26,513 nt of DNA from Sva-07 sp031398325 (lineage in GTDB: Bacteria > Actinomycetota > Acidimicrobiia > Acidimicrobiales > Ilumatobacteraceae). The position numbers and the translations under genes were made by a program. Positions 5,658 through 13,365 of this stretch are shown here, piece by piece; the stretch's first letter is position 1; every line of letters starts with the position of its first letter. The DNA is taken from assembly GCA_031398325.1 (NCBI GenBank), contig JANNNB010000371.1, forward strand, positions 1-26,513, read 5' to 3'. The notes under the pieces are model-generated. The model saw nothing but the letters and a program-made list of their open reading frames with translations, was not told the DNA's origin and made no database searches.

Positions 5658-7166
5658 TCAACGCGGCGCAAGGTCGGCGACCGCCGGGCCGGACGGGTAT
5701 GTGTCGAGCCGTTCGGCGAACGCCAGCCAGAAGGGTTCGAACTTGCGGTCGATCGCGATGTCGGGCGAGTTCAGGATCAGCACGAACTCGATGGTGTCGC
5801 CGTCGGCACCCTCGACTCCGACCGGCAGATAGCCGGCGAGGGCCTTGACCGACGGCGGATCGGAGATCACCGGCAGGTTCTCGAGCGTCCCCGTCTTGGC
5901 CACCAGCCGGCCTTCGACGGGCTGACCGAGGAACTCGATCGCCAGCGCGCCCGTTCGACCGGCCACCGGCAGGCCGGCCTGGACCGCAGTGCCCTCCACC
6001 CGTTGGAGCACGGCGAGCATGGCAGCACACGTGACCCGGTTGTCGAGGCTGAGACCCGAGCCGTCGAGCGGGCGAACCCCATCCATCGGCACGTTCCACG
6101 AACGAAGGGTGCGATCCAGTGCGTTCAGGCCGGCCGTTCGGGTCCCGGTCGCCGAGTCGGCGACGCCGAGCTCCTTCAGGAGCATCTCGGCGGTGTTGTT
6201 GTCGCTCGTGGTGAGCATCTCGGCGACGATCGCATCGAGGGTCGCGGACGGGATCGTCGCGAGCTCGGTCGCAGCGGGGTCGGCCACCCCGGCCTCCCAT
6301 CCCCCTCCGACCGAGATGCCCCGGTCACCGAGCAGACGTGCCAACTCTCGCGCCGCTGCCTCGTTCGGGTCGGGCTGTCGACTCGACCGGCCGAGCGTTC
6401 GCGAGTCGTTGACCATCAGTGCGTCGTACGGGCCGGCTTCGATGCCAGCGACACCTTCGCCCCACGAGTCGACTTCGTACTCGTCGTCGTAGCGACTGCC
6501 GTCGCCGATGATCGAGCCGGTGATCCGGGTGATGCCGGCATTGACCAATGCGTCCGCGAGCTGATCGAAGTTGGTGACGTTGATGGCGGGCTGGCTGTCG
6601 TTCGCGATCGGATAGTCCGACGCGGTCAGCAACGGATCCCCGCCACCGATGAGGTAGACGTCGCCGTCGATCACTCCGTCGACCGGAGCGGGGCCGGTCA
6701 CCCGCGTCGTGAACTGGTAGCCGTCGCCGAGCATCTCCAGAGCGACCGCCGCGACCAGGATCTTCTGGTTGCTCGCTGGGATCACCGGCGTCGACTCGTT
6801 GATGCCCGTGACATGGCGGCCGTTCACCGAGACCGACGAGCACGACCGCTCGTCGAGATATCCGAAGACCGGGTCGACCTCGTTCGCGAGCTGGTTCGCG
6901 TTCGCCACAGCTGCCAACGCGCCAGGAGCACGACGGTACGTCATGAGCGCCGTTTCGAGTACCGCCGTCGGCGGACCGGGCTCGACGTCATTCGACGGAG
7001 CACCGACGGTTCGACCCTCGTCGACCGCTTCGTATTCATCGGCCTTGGCGTCGGCCCACAGGAGCATTGTCGTGAGCCCCGCGATCGGAATGAGCGCGAC
7101 GAGCAACAACATGAGCAACGGCGTGCGCGGGTAGCGGATCGGCGCTGCCACCAGCTCGACCCTCAT
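5658..7166 (-). CDS. dacB: D-alanyl-D-alanine carboxypeptidase/endopeptidase, PBP4 (peptidase S13) family, copy 1
   Basis: A 502-aa secreted or membrane-anchored penicillin-binding protein. One hydrophobic helix at about 17-37 serves as signal anchor. All three active-site motifs are present: S132-N-Q-K135 (nucleophile Ser and general-base Lys), S321-D-N323 and K424-T-G426. A large insert between the first two motifs (about 150-310) is the S13-family signature that separates PBP4 from PBP5 types. The family removes the terminal D-Ala of peptidoglycan stem peptides and cleaves cross-links. It lies 13 bases after a paralogue with the same motif order and nearly the same spacing, implying tandem duplication and co-transcription. 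Confidence 0.92.
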   Translation of the reverse strand: MRVELVAAPIRYPRTPLLMLLLVALIPIAGLTTMLLWADAKADEYEAVDEGRTVGAPSNDVEPGPPTAVLETALMTYRRAPGALAAVANANQLANEVDPVFGYLDERSCSSVSVNGRHVTGINESTPVIPASNQKILVAAVALEMLGDGYQFTTRVTGPAPVDGVIDGDVYLIGGGDPLLTASDYPIANDSQPAINVTNFDQLADALVNAGITRITGSIIGDGSRYDDEYEVDSWGEGVAGIEAGPYDALMVNDSRTLGRSSRQPDPNEAAARELARLLGDRGISVGGGWEAGVADPAATELATIPSATLDAIVAEMLTTSDNNTAEMLLKELGVADSATGTRTAGLNALDRTLRSWNVPMDGVRPLDGSGLSLDNRVTCAAMLAVLQRVEGTAVQAGLPVAGRTGALAIEFLGQPVEGRLVAKTGTLENLPVISDPPSVKALAGYLPVGVEGADGDTIEFVLILNSPDIAIDRKFEPFWLAFAERLDTYPSGPAVADLAPR

Positions 7167-7179
7167 CGCCCACCGTCCA

Positions 7180-8679
7180 TCAGCGCACGCCGAGCTCGGC
7201 CGGCGTCGGCCCTTCGGGGTAGACCGCGAGCACGTCGGCCAGCGCGTTCCAGACCGGCCGGTACTCGCTCTGATCCGAGATCGTGGGTCCGTTCAGCACG
7301 AGGGCGTACTCGATCGCCGATCCACCGTCGACCGCCACGTAGCCGGCGAGGGCCTTGACGCCGGGTGGGTCCTCATTGAAGGGGGGGTTGCTGAGCGTGC
7401 CGGTCTTGCCGAGCAGACGCCCGGCGATCGGGTGATCGACGAAGATGTCGGACAACGTCCCGGTCTGGCCGGCGATCGGCAGACCGGCGCCGATCGGGCC
7501 GGTGGGATCGGATCGTTGCAACACCGACAGCAACGCGGTGCACGTGACCCGGTTGTCCGGGCTCAGACCGGAGCCGTCGGCGAACACCATGAGCGACGTG
7601 TCGACAGACCACTCTGCGAGCGTACGCTGGATCACGGCGAGGCCCGCCTCACGGGTGCCGGCACCACTGTCGTCGAAGCCGAGTTCCTTCACCATCAGCT
7701 CCGCCGTGTTGTTGTCGCTGTTGGCCAGCATCTCGCCGACGACGTCGGTCAGCGGTGCTGATTCGATCGTTGCGAGTTCGACGGACGTGGCCGGTGCGAC
7801 TCCGGTCGAGGCGGCTCCCCCGACCGTGATCCCCCGCTCCTCGAGCAAGCGTGCGAACTCCTGCACTGCGCCGAGCGCTGGGTCGTTCGACTTGAGCGGA
7901 TCGAACAACACGCGGGCGTCGTTCGCCATCAGGGAGTCGTAGGGACCGGCCTCCAGCCCTGCGACGCCGGCGCCCCACGTCGGAGCGAAGTACTCGTCGT
8001 CGTATCGCGAGGCGTCGCCGACCACGTTGCCGGTGATCGAGGTGACGCCGGCGCTCACGAGCTCGTCAGCCAGCGTCTCGAGACGTGTCGGAGACAGCAC
8101 CGGGTACCGCTCCATGTTCGACGTCTCGTACCAGTCCGAACTCAGGAGCGGGTCCCCGCCGCCGACCACGAACAGATCTCCCTGGACCACTCCGGCGACC
8201 GGCTCCGAGGCGGCCGATGCGCTCGTCGTATATCGGAAGTCGCCGCCGAGCTGATCGAGAGCCACCGCGGCGACCAGTAACTTCTGCGTGCTCGCCGGGA
8301 TGACTGCGAGGTCGGCGTTGTCCGCCGCGACCGGCTCGCCGTCGACCGACACGGCGATGCACGACCGGTCGTTCAGCAGGGGCACGACGCCTTCCACCGA
8401 AGTACGAAAGGCATCGATCGACAGGTTGCGCGAGAGCAACGTCGACATGCGACGGACGGTCATCAGCGGGGTGGTCAGCGGGGCACTCGGCGGCGGCGTC
8501 ACCACCGGCGCCTCGGGTGCCGGCGACGACTCGGTGATCTGCGCCTCGGCCCACCGGTGCGTGGCGAACAGCAGGATCGCCGGCACGAGCACGACGACTG
8601 CGAGCACGATCATCGGGCCAGGACCGCCGCGCCGCTTCGGCGACGTCCGCGTCGCCCGAGCCGAGGGTGGGGTGCTCAC
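7180..8679 (-). CDS. dacB: D-alanyl-D-alanine carboxypeptidase/endopeptidase, PBP4 (peptidase S13) family, copy 2
   Basis: A 499-aa paralogue of the gene downstream. A basic N-terminus (TRTSPKRRGGPGP) and one hydrophobic helix at about 23-40 form the signal anchor; a Pro-rich linker follows (52-72). Motifs are S130-T-Q-K133, S321-D-N323 and K425-T-G427, so the copy should be active. Conserved blocks such as GGGDPLL, YDDEY, GVAGLEAGPYDSLM and SDNNTAE match copy 1. The start is taken as GTG 8679, overlapping the acyl-CoA synthetase stop (GTGA); an ATG at 8760 would add 27 Arg/Ser-rich residues inside that gene. Translation is therefore probably coupled to the synthetase, an unexpected pairing of cell-wall and acyl-CoA enzymes. 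Confidence 0.9.
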   Translation of the reverse strand: MSTPPSARATRTSPKRRGGPGPMIVLAVVVLVPAILLFATHRWAEAQITESSPAPEAPVVTPPPSAPLTTPLMTVRRMSTLLSRNLSIDAFRTSVEGVVPLLNDRSCIAVSVDGEPVAADNADLAVIPASTQKLLVAAVALDQLGGDFRYTTSASAASEPVAGVVQGDLFVVGGGDPLLSSDWYETSNMERYPVLSPTRLETLADELVSAGVTSITGNVVGDASRYDDEYFAPTWGAGVAGLEAGPYDSLMANDARVLFDPLKSNDPALGAVQEFARLLEERGITVGGAASTGVAPATSVELATIESAPLTDVVGEMLANSDNNTAELMVKELGFDDSGAGTREAGLAVIQRTLAEWSVDTSLMVFADGSGLSPDNRVTCTALLSVLQRSDPTGPIGAGLPIAGQTGTLSDIFVDHPIAGRLLGKTGTLSNPPFNEDPPGVKALAGYVAVDGGSAIEYALVLNGPTISDQSEYRPVWNALADVLAVYPEGPTPAELGVR

Positions 8680-10877
8680 GTGCCAGCCGACCGCCTGAAC
8701 GCTGCATCGCGAACGAGGTGACCGAGCGCTCGAGCGGCGCGCTCGCCGCTCGGGTAGCACAGCCGCCCGCGCGAGCGCAGGGTGGCCGGCCCGGCGTTGT
8801 CCGGGTCTGCGAGCGCCAGTTCGGTCGCCACGAGGATCGGTTTGCCGGTCTTCTGGATCAGTTCGTCAGCGGCCTCGGCGAACCGGGCGTCCTGGCGCTC
8901 GTGGTAGTCGACGATCCGCTCGAGGCCGAAGTCCGGGTAGAACCGGCCCTCGCGCATCATCCGGGCCTGGTTCGACTGGATCCCGATCCCGAGATAGATG
9001 ACCGCGTCGACATCGGGATGCGACGCGATGAGCTCGAGAACCTCGGGGATCGTGTCGCGGGTCTCACCGCCTGCGCAGTCGACCGGGTTGTTGCGGCTCC
9101 AGCGCGGGGGCAACTTCTCGTCGATGGCCGCCTGCAGATCGGCGGGCAGCTCCATCAGCACGATGTCGCCGTCACGGGTGATCGCGTCGGCTGTCACGAC
9201 GCCCCACCCGCCTGCAGTGGTCAGGACCACGGTGTTCGGCCCCTTCGGCAACGGTTGGGTCGCGAACGTCGCTGCCGCCTCGAACGCTTCGGTCACGTCG
9301 ACGGCGCGGGTGATCCCGGCTGCCCGACATTCTCCGTCGAAGATCTTGTCGTTCGCGGCGAGCGCGCCCGTGTGGCTCGCTGCGGCGTGTGCGCCACCTT
9401 CGGTCGCTCCGCCCTTGACCAGCACCAGCGGCTTGACGGCTGCGGTTGCGGCGAGGCTGTCCATCAACGCCCGTCCGTCGGTGATGCCCTCGACGTAGGC
9501 GAGGCCGACGGTGGTGGCGTCGTCGGTGGCGTACCAGCTCAGGTAATCGGCCACGGTGACCGCGGCTGCGTTGCCGGCCGAGACCGCCCTGCTGATCCCG
9601 ACCCCGCTGGCGCGGGACAGGTTGAGGAAGGTCGACACGAAGTTGCCGCTCTGGCTCGCAACACCGATGTGGCCGGCCGGCGGGTAGGGAGCGACGATCT
9701 GGGCGCACAGCTCGACCGGCGTGCTCACCACGCCCTGGCCGTTCGGGCCGGCGAGCAGGATGCCCAGTTCGTCGGCCAGCGCCACGAGTTCACGCTCGGC
9801 CTGGCGGCCCTCGTCGCCCGCTTCGCCGTATCCGGCCGACGTGAGGAATGCCGCTCGAACGCCCTTCGCAGCACAGGCACGCAACAGATCCGGGTTGGCC
9901 GCAGCCGGCGTGCAGACGAAGACGAGGTCGATCGCGCCATCGGGCAGATCCGCTATGTCGGCAACGGTCGTGATGCCGAGCACCTCCTCGCCCTTGAGGT
10001 TCGTCCCGTACACGCCGCCCGCGTAACCGCTCGCGAGCAGGTTGTGGAGCGACACGAATCCGAACTTGCCGGGGTGGGTCGACGCTCCGGTCACCAACAC
10101 GCCCTTGGGCTCGAACAGGGCCCGGAACTGAGCGTCGGTCGGTGGGAGGCGGCGAACGATCGGTGTCGCTCCGGGGTCACGGGTGGCGGTCCCGAGCTCG
10201 ACCAGGCCATCGACTGCCACGACGTCGCCGTTCGGCTGCACGATCAAGGGGTTGATGTCCACGCTGAGTACATCGGCTCGTTCGGCGGCGAGTCGTCCCA
10301 GGCTCACGAGCACGTCGGCGAGCTGCCGGCGGTTGACGACCGCCTCGCCACGGAACTCACCGAGCAACTTCTGGGTTGCCAGCTCGTCGATCATGGCGGC
10401 GGCTCGACGGAGGTCGACGGGTGCCGGGCGGAACACGACGTCGGCGACGGCCTCGGCAAGGATGCCTCCGACGCCCAACATCACCGTTGCGCCGAACTGG
10501 GCGTCGCGGACGACACCGGCGATCAGTTCCCGGTTTCCGCTGATCATCGGAGCGACCAGCACCGTGACGTCGCCGTCGTCGGGTCGAGCAGCCGCCAGCA
10601 GTTCGTCGGCAGCGGACTCGACCGCCGCGCGGTCGGCGAGTCGGAGTCGAACCAGGCCACGCTCCGTCTTGTGTGCAATCGCATCGCCGTTGAGCTTGGC
10701 CACCACCGGGTAGCCGATGCGATCGCCAGCGTCGCCGGCCGCCGCCGAGTCGGCGGCGAACTCCTCGGTGGCGATCGGGATCCCGTACTCGGAAAGGAGT
10801 TCCTTCGACGCCCGCTCGGACAGGGTGCTCGACCCGATCGGGTCCGCGTTCGTGGAGCCTGGTGTCATGTTCGCCAT
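8676..10877 (-). CDS. ADP-forming acyl/acetyl-CoA synthetase (acetate--CoA ligase family), fused subunits
   Basis: A 733-aa NDP-forming acyl-CoA synthetase, a relative of succinyl-CoA synthetase, interconverting acyl-CoA + ADP + Pi with acid + CoA + ATP. Residues 20-230 are the ATP-grasp (beta) domain, with YPVVAKLNGDAIAHKTERGLV and VDINPLIVQPNG. Residues 255-385 are the CoA-binding Rossmann domain (GVLVTGASTHPGKFG). Residues 400-520 carry the ligase-CoA domain, with S501-H-T-G-A-L506 containing the His502 that should be phosphorylated. A further flavodoxin-like domain follows (540-700). ATP-grasp precedes the alpha part, the reverse of the archaeal fused enzymes and of PatZ/Pka. No acetyltransferase domain is present. 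The acyl substrate is unknown. A TetR gene 48 bases upstream is a likely regulator. Confidence 0.88.
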   Translation of the reverse strand: MANMTPGSTNADPIGSSTLSERASKELLSEYGIPIATEEFAADSAAAGDAGDRIGYPVVAKLNGDAIAHKTERGLVRLRLADRAAVESAADELLAAARPDDGDVTVLVAPMISGNRELIAGVVRDAQFGATVMLGVGGILAEAVADVVFRPAPVDLRRAAAMIDELATQKLLGEFRGEAVVNRRQLADVLVSLGRLAAERADVLSVDINPLIVQPNGDVVAVDGLVELGTATRDPGATPIVRRLPPTDAQFRALFEPKGVLVTGASTHPGKFGFVSLHNLLASGYAGGVYGTNLKGEEVLGITTVADIADLPDGAIDLVFVCTPAAANPDLLRACAAKGVRAAFLTSAGYGEAGDEGRQAERELVALADELGILLAGPNGQGVVSTPVELCAQIVAPYPPAGHIGVASQSGNFVSTFLNLSRASGVGISRAVSAGNAAAVTVADYLSWYATDDATTVGLAYVEGITDGRALMDSLAATAAVKPLVLVKGGATEGGAHAAASHTGALAANDKIFDGECRAAGITRAVDVTEAFEAAATFATQPLPKGPNTVVLTTAGGWGVVTADAITRDGDIVLMELPADLQAAIDEKLPPRWSRNNPVDCAGGETRDTIPEVLELIASHPDVDAVIYLGIGIQSNQARMMREGRFYPDFGLERIVDYHERQDARFAEAADELIQKTGKPILVATELALADPDNAGPATLRSRGRLCYPSGERAARALGHLVRDAAFRRSAGT

Positions 10878-10884
10878 CGATCAA

Positions 10885-10890
10885 ACCGTA
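10885..10890 (-). promoter_or_regulatory. -10 box of a leaderless promoter for the acyl-CoA synthetase gene
   Basis: Minus-strand TACGGT, then 7 bases (TTGATCG), then ATG at 10877. There is no Shine-Dalgarno sequence. It lies in the 48-base gap after the TetR gene, so the synthetase can be transcribed separately from tetR. Confidence 0.5.
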
Positions 10891-10925
10891 CCGGCGCGAG
10901 CCGTCGGTCGAGCGGCATGGGTGCC

Positions 10926-11573
10926 TCAGCGGCTGGCGGCGACGCCCACGGGAATGAGTGCAGCGGCGAAGAACTCGATGATGTGATCACGCCGTCGGTC
11001 GAGTGCGGCGGGTGCGAGGGGATTCTCGTCGAGCAGTCCCTCCAGGAACGGGGCATCGGAGAAGTAGCTGAGCAGCGCGCCGTACCCGGTCAGCAGGAGC
11101 TGCTCGGGGTTCTGTTCGCGAAACGTGCCCTGTGCCATCTCGCGCCGGAAATAGTCCGCGGCCTGGTCGAACATGGGCCGCAGAACCGCCGCGAGATCGA
11201 TGCCGAGATGGGCGCCTCCGTCGATCGCCTCACGGCGCACGAGCGTGACGTACGACGGGTTGTCGGCGAAGTACCCGAACCCGGCGCGGAGCACCTGCTC
11301 GACCTTCTGCCAGCCCACGGCAGACGACTCGATCGCACCGGCGAGCCGGGCGAACCAGTCCGACAGCAGCCGCTCGAACACCTCGCCGTACAGGACTTCC
11401 TTCGAAGCAAAGTGGTGCAGCAGGGACTGACGGCGGATTCCGACCTCGGCGACGATGTCGTTCAAGGACGTTCCGTTGTACCCGTCGTGGGCGAAGCACG
11501 ACAGGGCGGCGTCGAGAATCTGATCTCGGGTCGACCGGCCTTCGCCAACGGGGACGTCGTCGATCACGGTCAT
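10926..11573 (-). CDS. TetR/AcrR family transcriptional regulator
   Basis: A 215-aa regulator. The DNA-binding domain occupies about residues 13-62, with ILDAALSCFAHDGYNGTSLNDIVAEVGIRRQSLLHHFASKE containing the helix-turn-helix. The C-terminal part (70-205) is all-helical and should hold the ligand pocket and dimer interface. The sequence type is common next to fatty-acid or acyl-CoA metabolism genes, in keeping with the acyl-CoA synthetase 48 bases downstream on the same strand, but the ligand is not known. A TAACGT box 9 bases before the ATG, right beside the sod terminator hairpin, is its probable -10, giving a 2-3 base leader or none. Confidence 0.88.
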   Translation of the reverse strand: MTVIDDVPVGEGRSTRDQILDAALSCFAHDGYNGTSLNDIVAEVGIRRQSLLHHFASKEVLYGEVFERLLSDWFARLAGAIESSAVGWQKVEQVLRAGFGYFADNPSYVTLVRREAIDGGAHLGIDLAAVLRPMFDQAADYFRREMAQGTFREQNPEQLLLTGYGALLSYFSDAPFLEGLLDENPLAPAALDRRRDHIIEFFAAALIPVGVAASR

Positions 11574-11584
11574 GCTGCGCGAAC

Positions 11585-11624
11585 GTTAGCCCTCTCCGCC
11601 TCGAAGTGGGCGGAGAGGGCCAAC
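11585..11624 (-). terminator. Long hairpin between sod and tetR, probable sod terminator
   Basis: GCCCTCTCCGCC (11589-11600) and GGCGGAGAGGGC (11609-11620) form a perfect 12-bp stem with an 8-base loop. After one mismatch, CGTT/AACG extends it by four pairs. It lies 28 bases after the sod stop codon in the transcribed direction. There is no U-tract. The lower stem overlaps the TAACGT box of the downstream tetR gene. Confidence 0.65.
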
Positions 11625-11647
11625 GGCGCCGGATCAGCGTCCCGGTG

Positions 11648-12232
11648 TCAGCCGGCGTAGTTGGCGGCGGCGAACTCCCAGTTGAGCAGCTTGTCGACGA
11701 ACGTCTCCAGGTAGGCCGGGCGGGCGTTCTGGTAGTCGAGGTAGTAGGCGTGTTCCCACACATCGACGGTGAGCAGCGGCGTCTTGCCGTGCTTGATCGG
11801 CGTGTCGGCGTCGTCGGTGTTCATGATCGCCAGGCCGTCGCCGTCCTTGATCAACCACGTCCAACCGGAGCCGAAGTTTCCCTTGGCCTTGTCGACGAGT
11901 TGCTGCTTGAAGTCGCTCGCAGACCCGAACGACGAGTCGATCGCGGCGGCGAGGGCGCCGGACGGGTCGCCGCCACCCGAGGGGGTCATGGAGTTCCAGT
12001 AGAACGTGTGGTTCCACACCTGGGCGGCGTTGTTGAAGAGGCCTCCCGGTTCCGCCACGGCGATGATCTCCTCGAGGCTCTTGTCGGCATTCGGCGTGCC
12101 TTCGATCAGCCCGTTGAGGTTGGCGACATAGGTGGCGTGGTGCTTGCCGTAGTGGTAGCTGATCGTGCGCGCCGAGATGTGCGGATCGAGCGCGTCGTCG
12201 GCGTACGGCAGTGATGGAAGTTCGATGGCCAT
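11648..12232 (-). CDS. sodB: Superoxide dismutase, Fe-type (Fe/Mn family)
   Basis: A 194-aa cytoplasmic enzyme converting superoxide to oxygen and hydrogen peroxide. Metal ligands are His27 (HYGKHH), His75 (NHTFYW), Asp157 and His161 (DVWEHAYYLDYQNARPAYLE). Gln71 in NNAAQVWNHTFYWNSM, together with MNTDDADTP rather than the NQDSP of Mn enzymes, points to the iron form; metal choice is still inferred. The length is normal for bacterial FeSOD. The start at ATG 12232 is fixed by AAGGAG four bases upstream and by the family N-terminus (ELPSLPYADDALDPHIS). No signal peptide is seen. Expression is likely controlled at the palindrome over its promoter. Confidence 0.96.
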   Translation of the reverse strand: MAIELPSLPYADDALDPHISARTISYHYGKHHATYVANLNGLIEGTPNADKSLEEIIAVAEPGGLFNNAAQVWNHTFYWNSMTPSGGGDPSGALAAAIDSSFGSASDFKQQLVDKAKGNFGSGWTWLIKDGDGLAIMNTDDADTPIKHGKTPLLTVDVWEHAYYLDYQNARPAYLETFVDKLLNWEFAAANYAG

Positions 12233-12236
12233 GACT

Positions 12237-12242
12237 CTCCTT
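12237..12242 (-). promoter_or_regulatory. Ribosome-binding site of sod
   Basis: Minus-strand AAGGAG, 4 bases from the ATG. It is the strongest Shine-Dalgarno match noticed in the window and contrasts with the several genes that have none; it decides the sod start. Confidence 0.7.
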
Positions 12243-12245
12243 GTA

Positions 12246-12266
12246 GGTGGAACGTCTTCCACCGTA
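12246..12266 (-). promoter_or_regulatory. sod promoter -10 box with overlapping 18-bp palindromic operator candidate
   Basis: On the minus strand a TACGGT box (12266-12261) runs directly into GGTGGAA-GACG-TTCCACC, a perfect 7+7 inverted repeat at 12246-12263. The palindrome covers the expected transcription start, the usual place for a repressor site. TTGATT at 12293-12288 is a possible -35, but the 21-base spacing is long. The cognate protein is unknown. Confidence 0.5.
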
Positions 12267-12300
12267 CCGTTTCCCTCTCGCCGCCCCAATCAAACGGCCA

Positions 12301-12306
12301 TAGCCT
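12301..12306 (+). promoter_or_regulatory. -10 box of a leaderless promoter for the 135-aa protein gene
   Basis: TAGCCT, then 7 bases, then ATG at 12314. No Shine-Dalgarno sequence is present. It is divergent from the sod promoter, with both boxes inside 81 bases. Confidence 0.45.
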
Positions 12307-12313
12307 TGCGGCC

Positions 12314-12721
12314 ATGTCCGAGATGCAGATCGTGTCCGCGTTGTTCGTCGAGAACTTCGAGCTTCGCCAAGCGCCAGGGCCGTCCACACGGATCGACATG
12401 ACCGGGGTGATGTTCTCGCAGGCGGCACCCTCGCCCGCTCCCGTCACCATCACCCCGCACCTCGTGGGACTGATCTTCTGCCCACAGGACGGCTCGGGCA
12501 GTGGCGTGTTCGAGGTGATCTTCCGGCGCGGTCTCGACGAGGAGAGCGAACAGGTCGCTCGCAACGTGAGCCCGTTCACGGTCGAGCCCGGCAAGTTCAC
12601 GTATCGCCTCGTGCGGGGCGAGCTCGAGTTCGACGACTACCGCACGCTGTTCGCGCATTGCCGTGTCGACCGCGGGCCCTGGACCGTGGTTCCGTTCACC
12701 CTCCTGCCACCGGTCGACTGA
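12314..12721 (+). CDS. Hypothetical protein, predicted beta-rich, possible sensor or partner of the XRE-cupin protein
   Basis: A 135-aa soluble protein that I do not recognise. It alternates short hydrophobic and polar segments (MQIVSALFVENFELR, PHLVGLIFCP, GVFEVIFRRG, KFTYRLVRGELEFDD, VDRGPWTVVPFTLLP), which suggests a beta-sandwich of about eight strands. There is no signal peptide or membrane helix, and only two cysteines (about 56 and 115). Its TGA shares a base with the ATG of the XRE-cupin gene (TGATG), so the two are translated together and may act together. It is divergent from sod, so a shared oxidative-stress context is possible but unproven. Confidence 0.75.
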   Translation: MSEMQIVSALFVENFELRQAPGPSTRIDMTGVMFSQAAPSPAPVTITPHLVGLIFCPQDGSGSGVFEVIFRRGLDEESEQVARNVSPFTVEPGKFTYRLVRGELEFDDYRTLFAHCRVDRGPWTVVPFTLLPPVD

Positions 12722-13299
12722 TGGCGATCGAAGACCTCGTGAGAGCACGGCTGCGCAGCACCCGACTCTCGCTCGGCTGGTCGCTCGACGAACTCGCCGC
12801 CAGGACGAACGTGAGCGCGTCGACGATCAGCCGGATCGAGACCGGTAAGCGCACCATCAGCCTCGACCTGTTGGTGCCGCTGTGCGACGCCATGCAGACC
12901 GACATCAGCGCCCTGTTCGACACGTCCGACGCCGAAGACGACGTCGTCATCCGACCGGTCGCGACCCCGTACCACGACGGGGGCACCATCTGGCCCCTCA
13001 CGCGGAACCGGGACGCGTCGGGCGTCGTGGCGGTCAAGATGCGGCTCGAGCCGGGTGACGTCGACGAGAACGTCGACGGCGGCGTGCATCCAGGCCACGA
13101 CTGGTTCTTCGTGCTGTCCGGCGTCGTGAAGCTGACCCTCGGCGGGCGGGACATCCTCGTGCACGAGGGCGAGGCGGCCGAGTTCTCGACGATGACCCCG
13201 CATCGCTTCCGCGCCCACGGCGGTCCCGCCGAGCTGGTGTCGATCTTCGATCGAGACGGGCAGCGAGCACACATGCACGGCCAAGCCGACGCTCACTGA
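12721..13299 (+). CDS. XRE-family transcriptional regulator with C-terminal cupin domain
   Basis: A 192-aa regulator. Residues 5-61 form a Cro/CI-type helix-turn-helix (LSLGWSLDELAARTNVSAST followed by ISRIETGKRTISLDLLVPLCDAM). Residues about 95-180 form a single cupin barrel (VHPGHDWFFVLSGVVKLTLGG, then HEGEAAEFSTMTPHRF), with His and Glu positions that could bind a metal or small ligand. The HTH-cupin layout is found in regulators of amino-acid, polyamine, aldehyde or antibiotic genes. The ATG at 12721 overlaps the preceding stop; an in-frame start at 12658 would run through the upstream gene and was rejected. Its target may be its own operon or sod next door. Confidence 0.88.
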   Translation: MAIEDLVRARLRSTRLSLGWSLDELAARTNVSASTISRIETGKRTISLDLLVPLCDAMQTDISALFDTSDAEDDVVIRPVATPYHDGGTIWPLTRNRDASGVVAVKMRLEPGDVDENVDGGVHPGHDWFFVLSGVVKLTLGGRDILVHEGEAAEFSTMTPHRFRAHGGPAELVSIFDRDGQRAHMHGQADAH

Positions 13300-13352
13300 C
13301 GCGCTCACTGACGCCGTACTGATGGGTCGGGTTGCTTCACAGCACGTTCGGG

Positions 13353-13358
13353 TACTGT
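13353..13358 (+). promoter_or_regulatory. -10 box of a leaderless promoter for tkt-tal
   Basis: TACTGT, then 7 bases, then the GTG start at 13366. TTGCTT at 13332-13337 could be a -35, though only 15 bases separate the boxes. There is no Shine-Dalgarno sequence before the GTG. Confidence 0.5.
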
Positions 13359-13365
13359 CCTCGTC

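Noticed and set aside
5577..7358. Long + strand open frame antisense to both dacB genes
   Set aside because: Same GC-driven shadow effect; the minus strand has complete SxxK, SDN and KTG motifs.
8667..11660. A very long open frame (997 codons) on the + strand antisense to the acyl-CoA synthetase and TetR genes
   Set aside because: Its translation is Arg/Gly/Val-rich, low in recognisable motifs, and mirrors the codon bias of the minus-strand genes. The minus strand carries clear domains and active-site motifs over the same bases. Long antisense frames are expected at this GC content.
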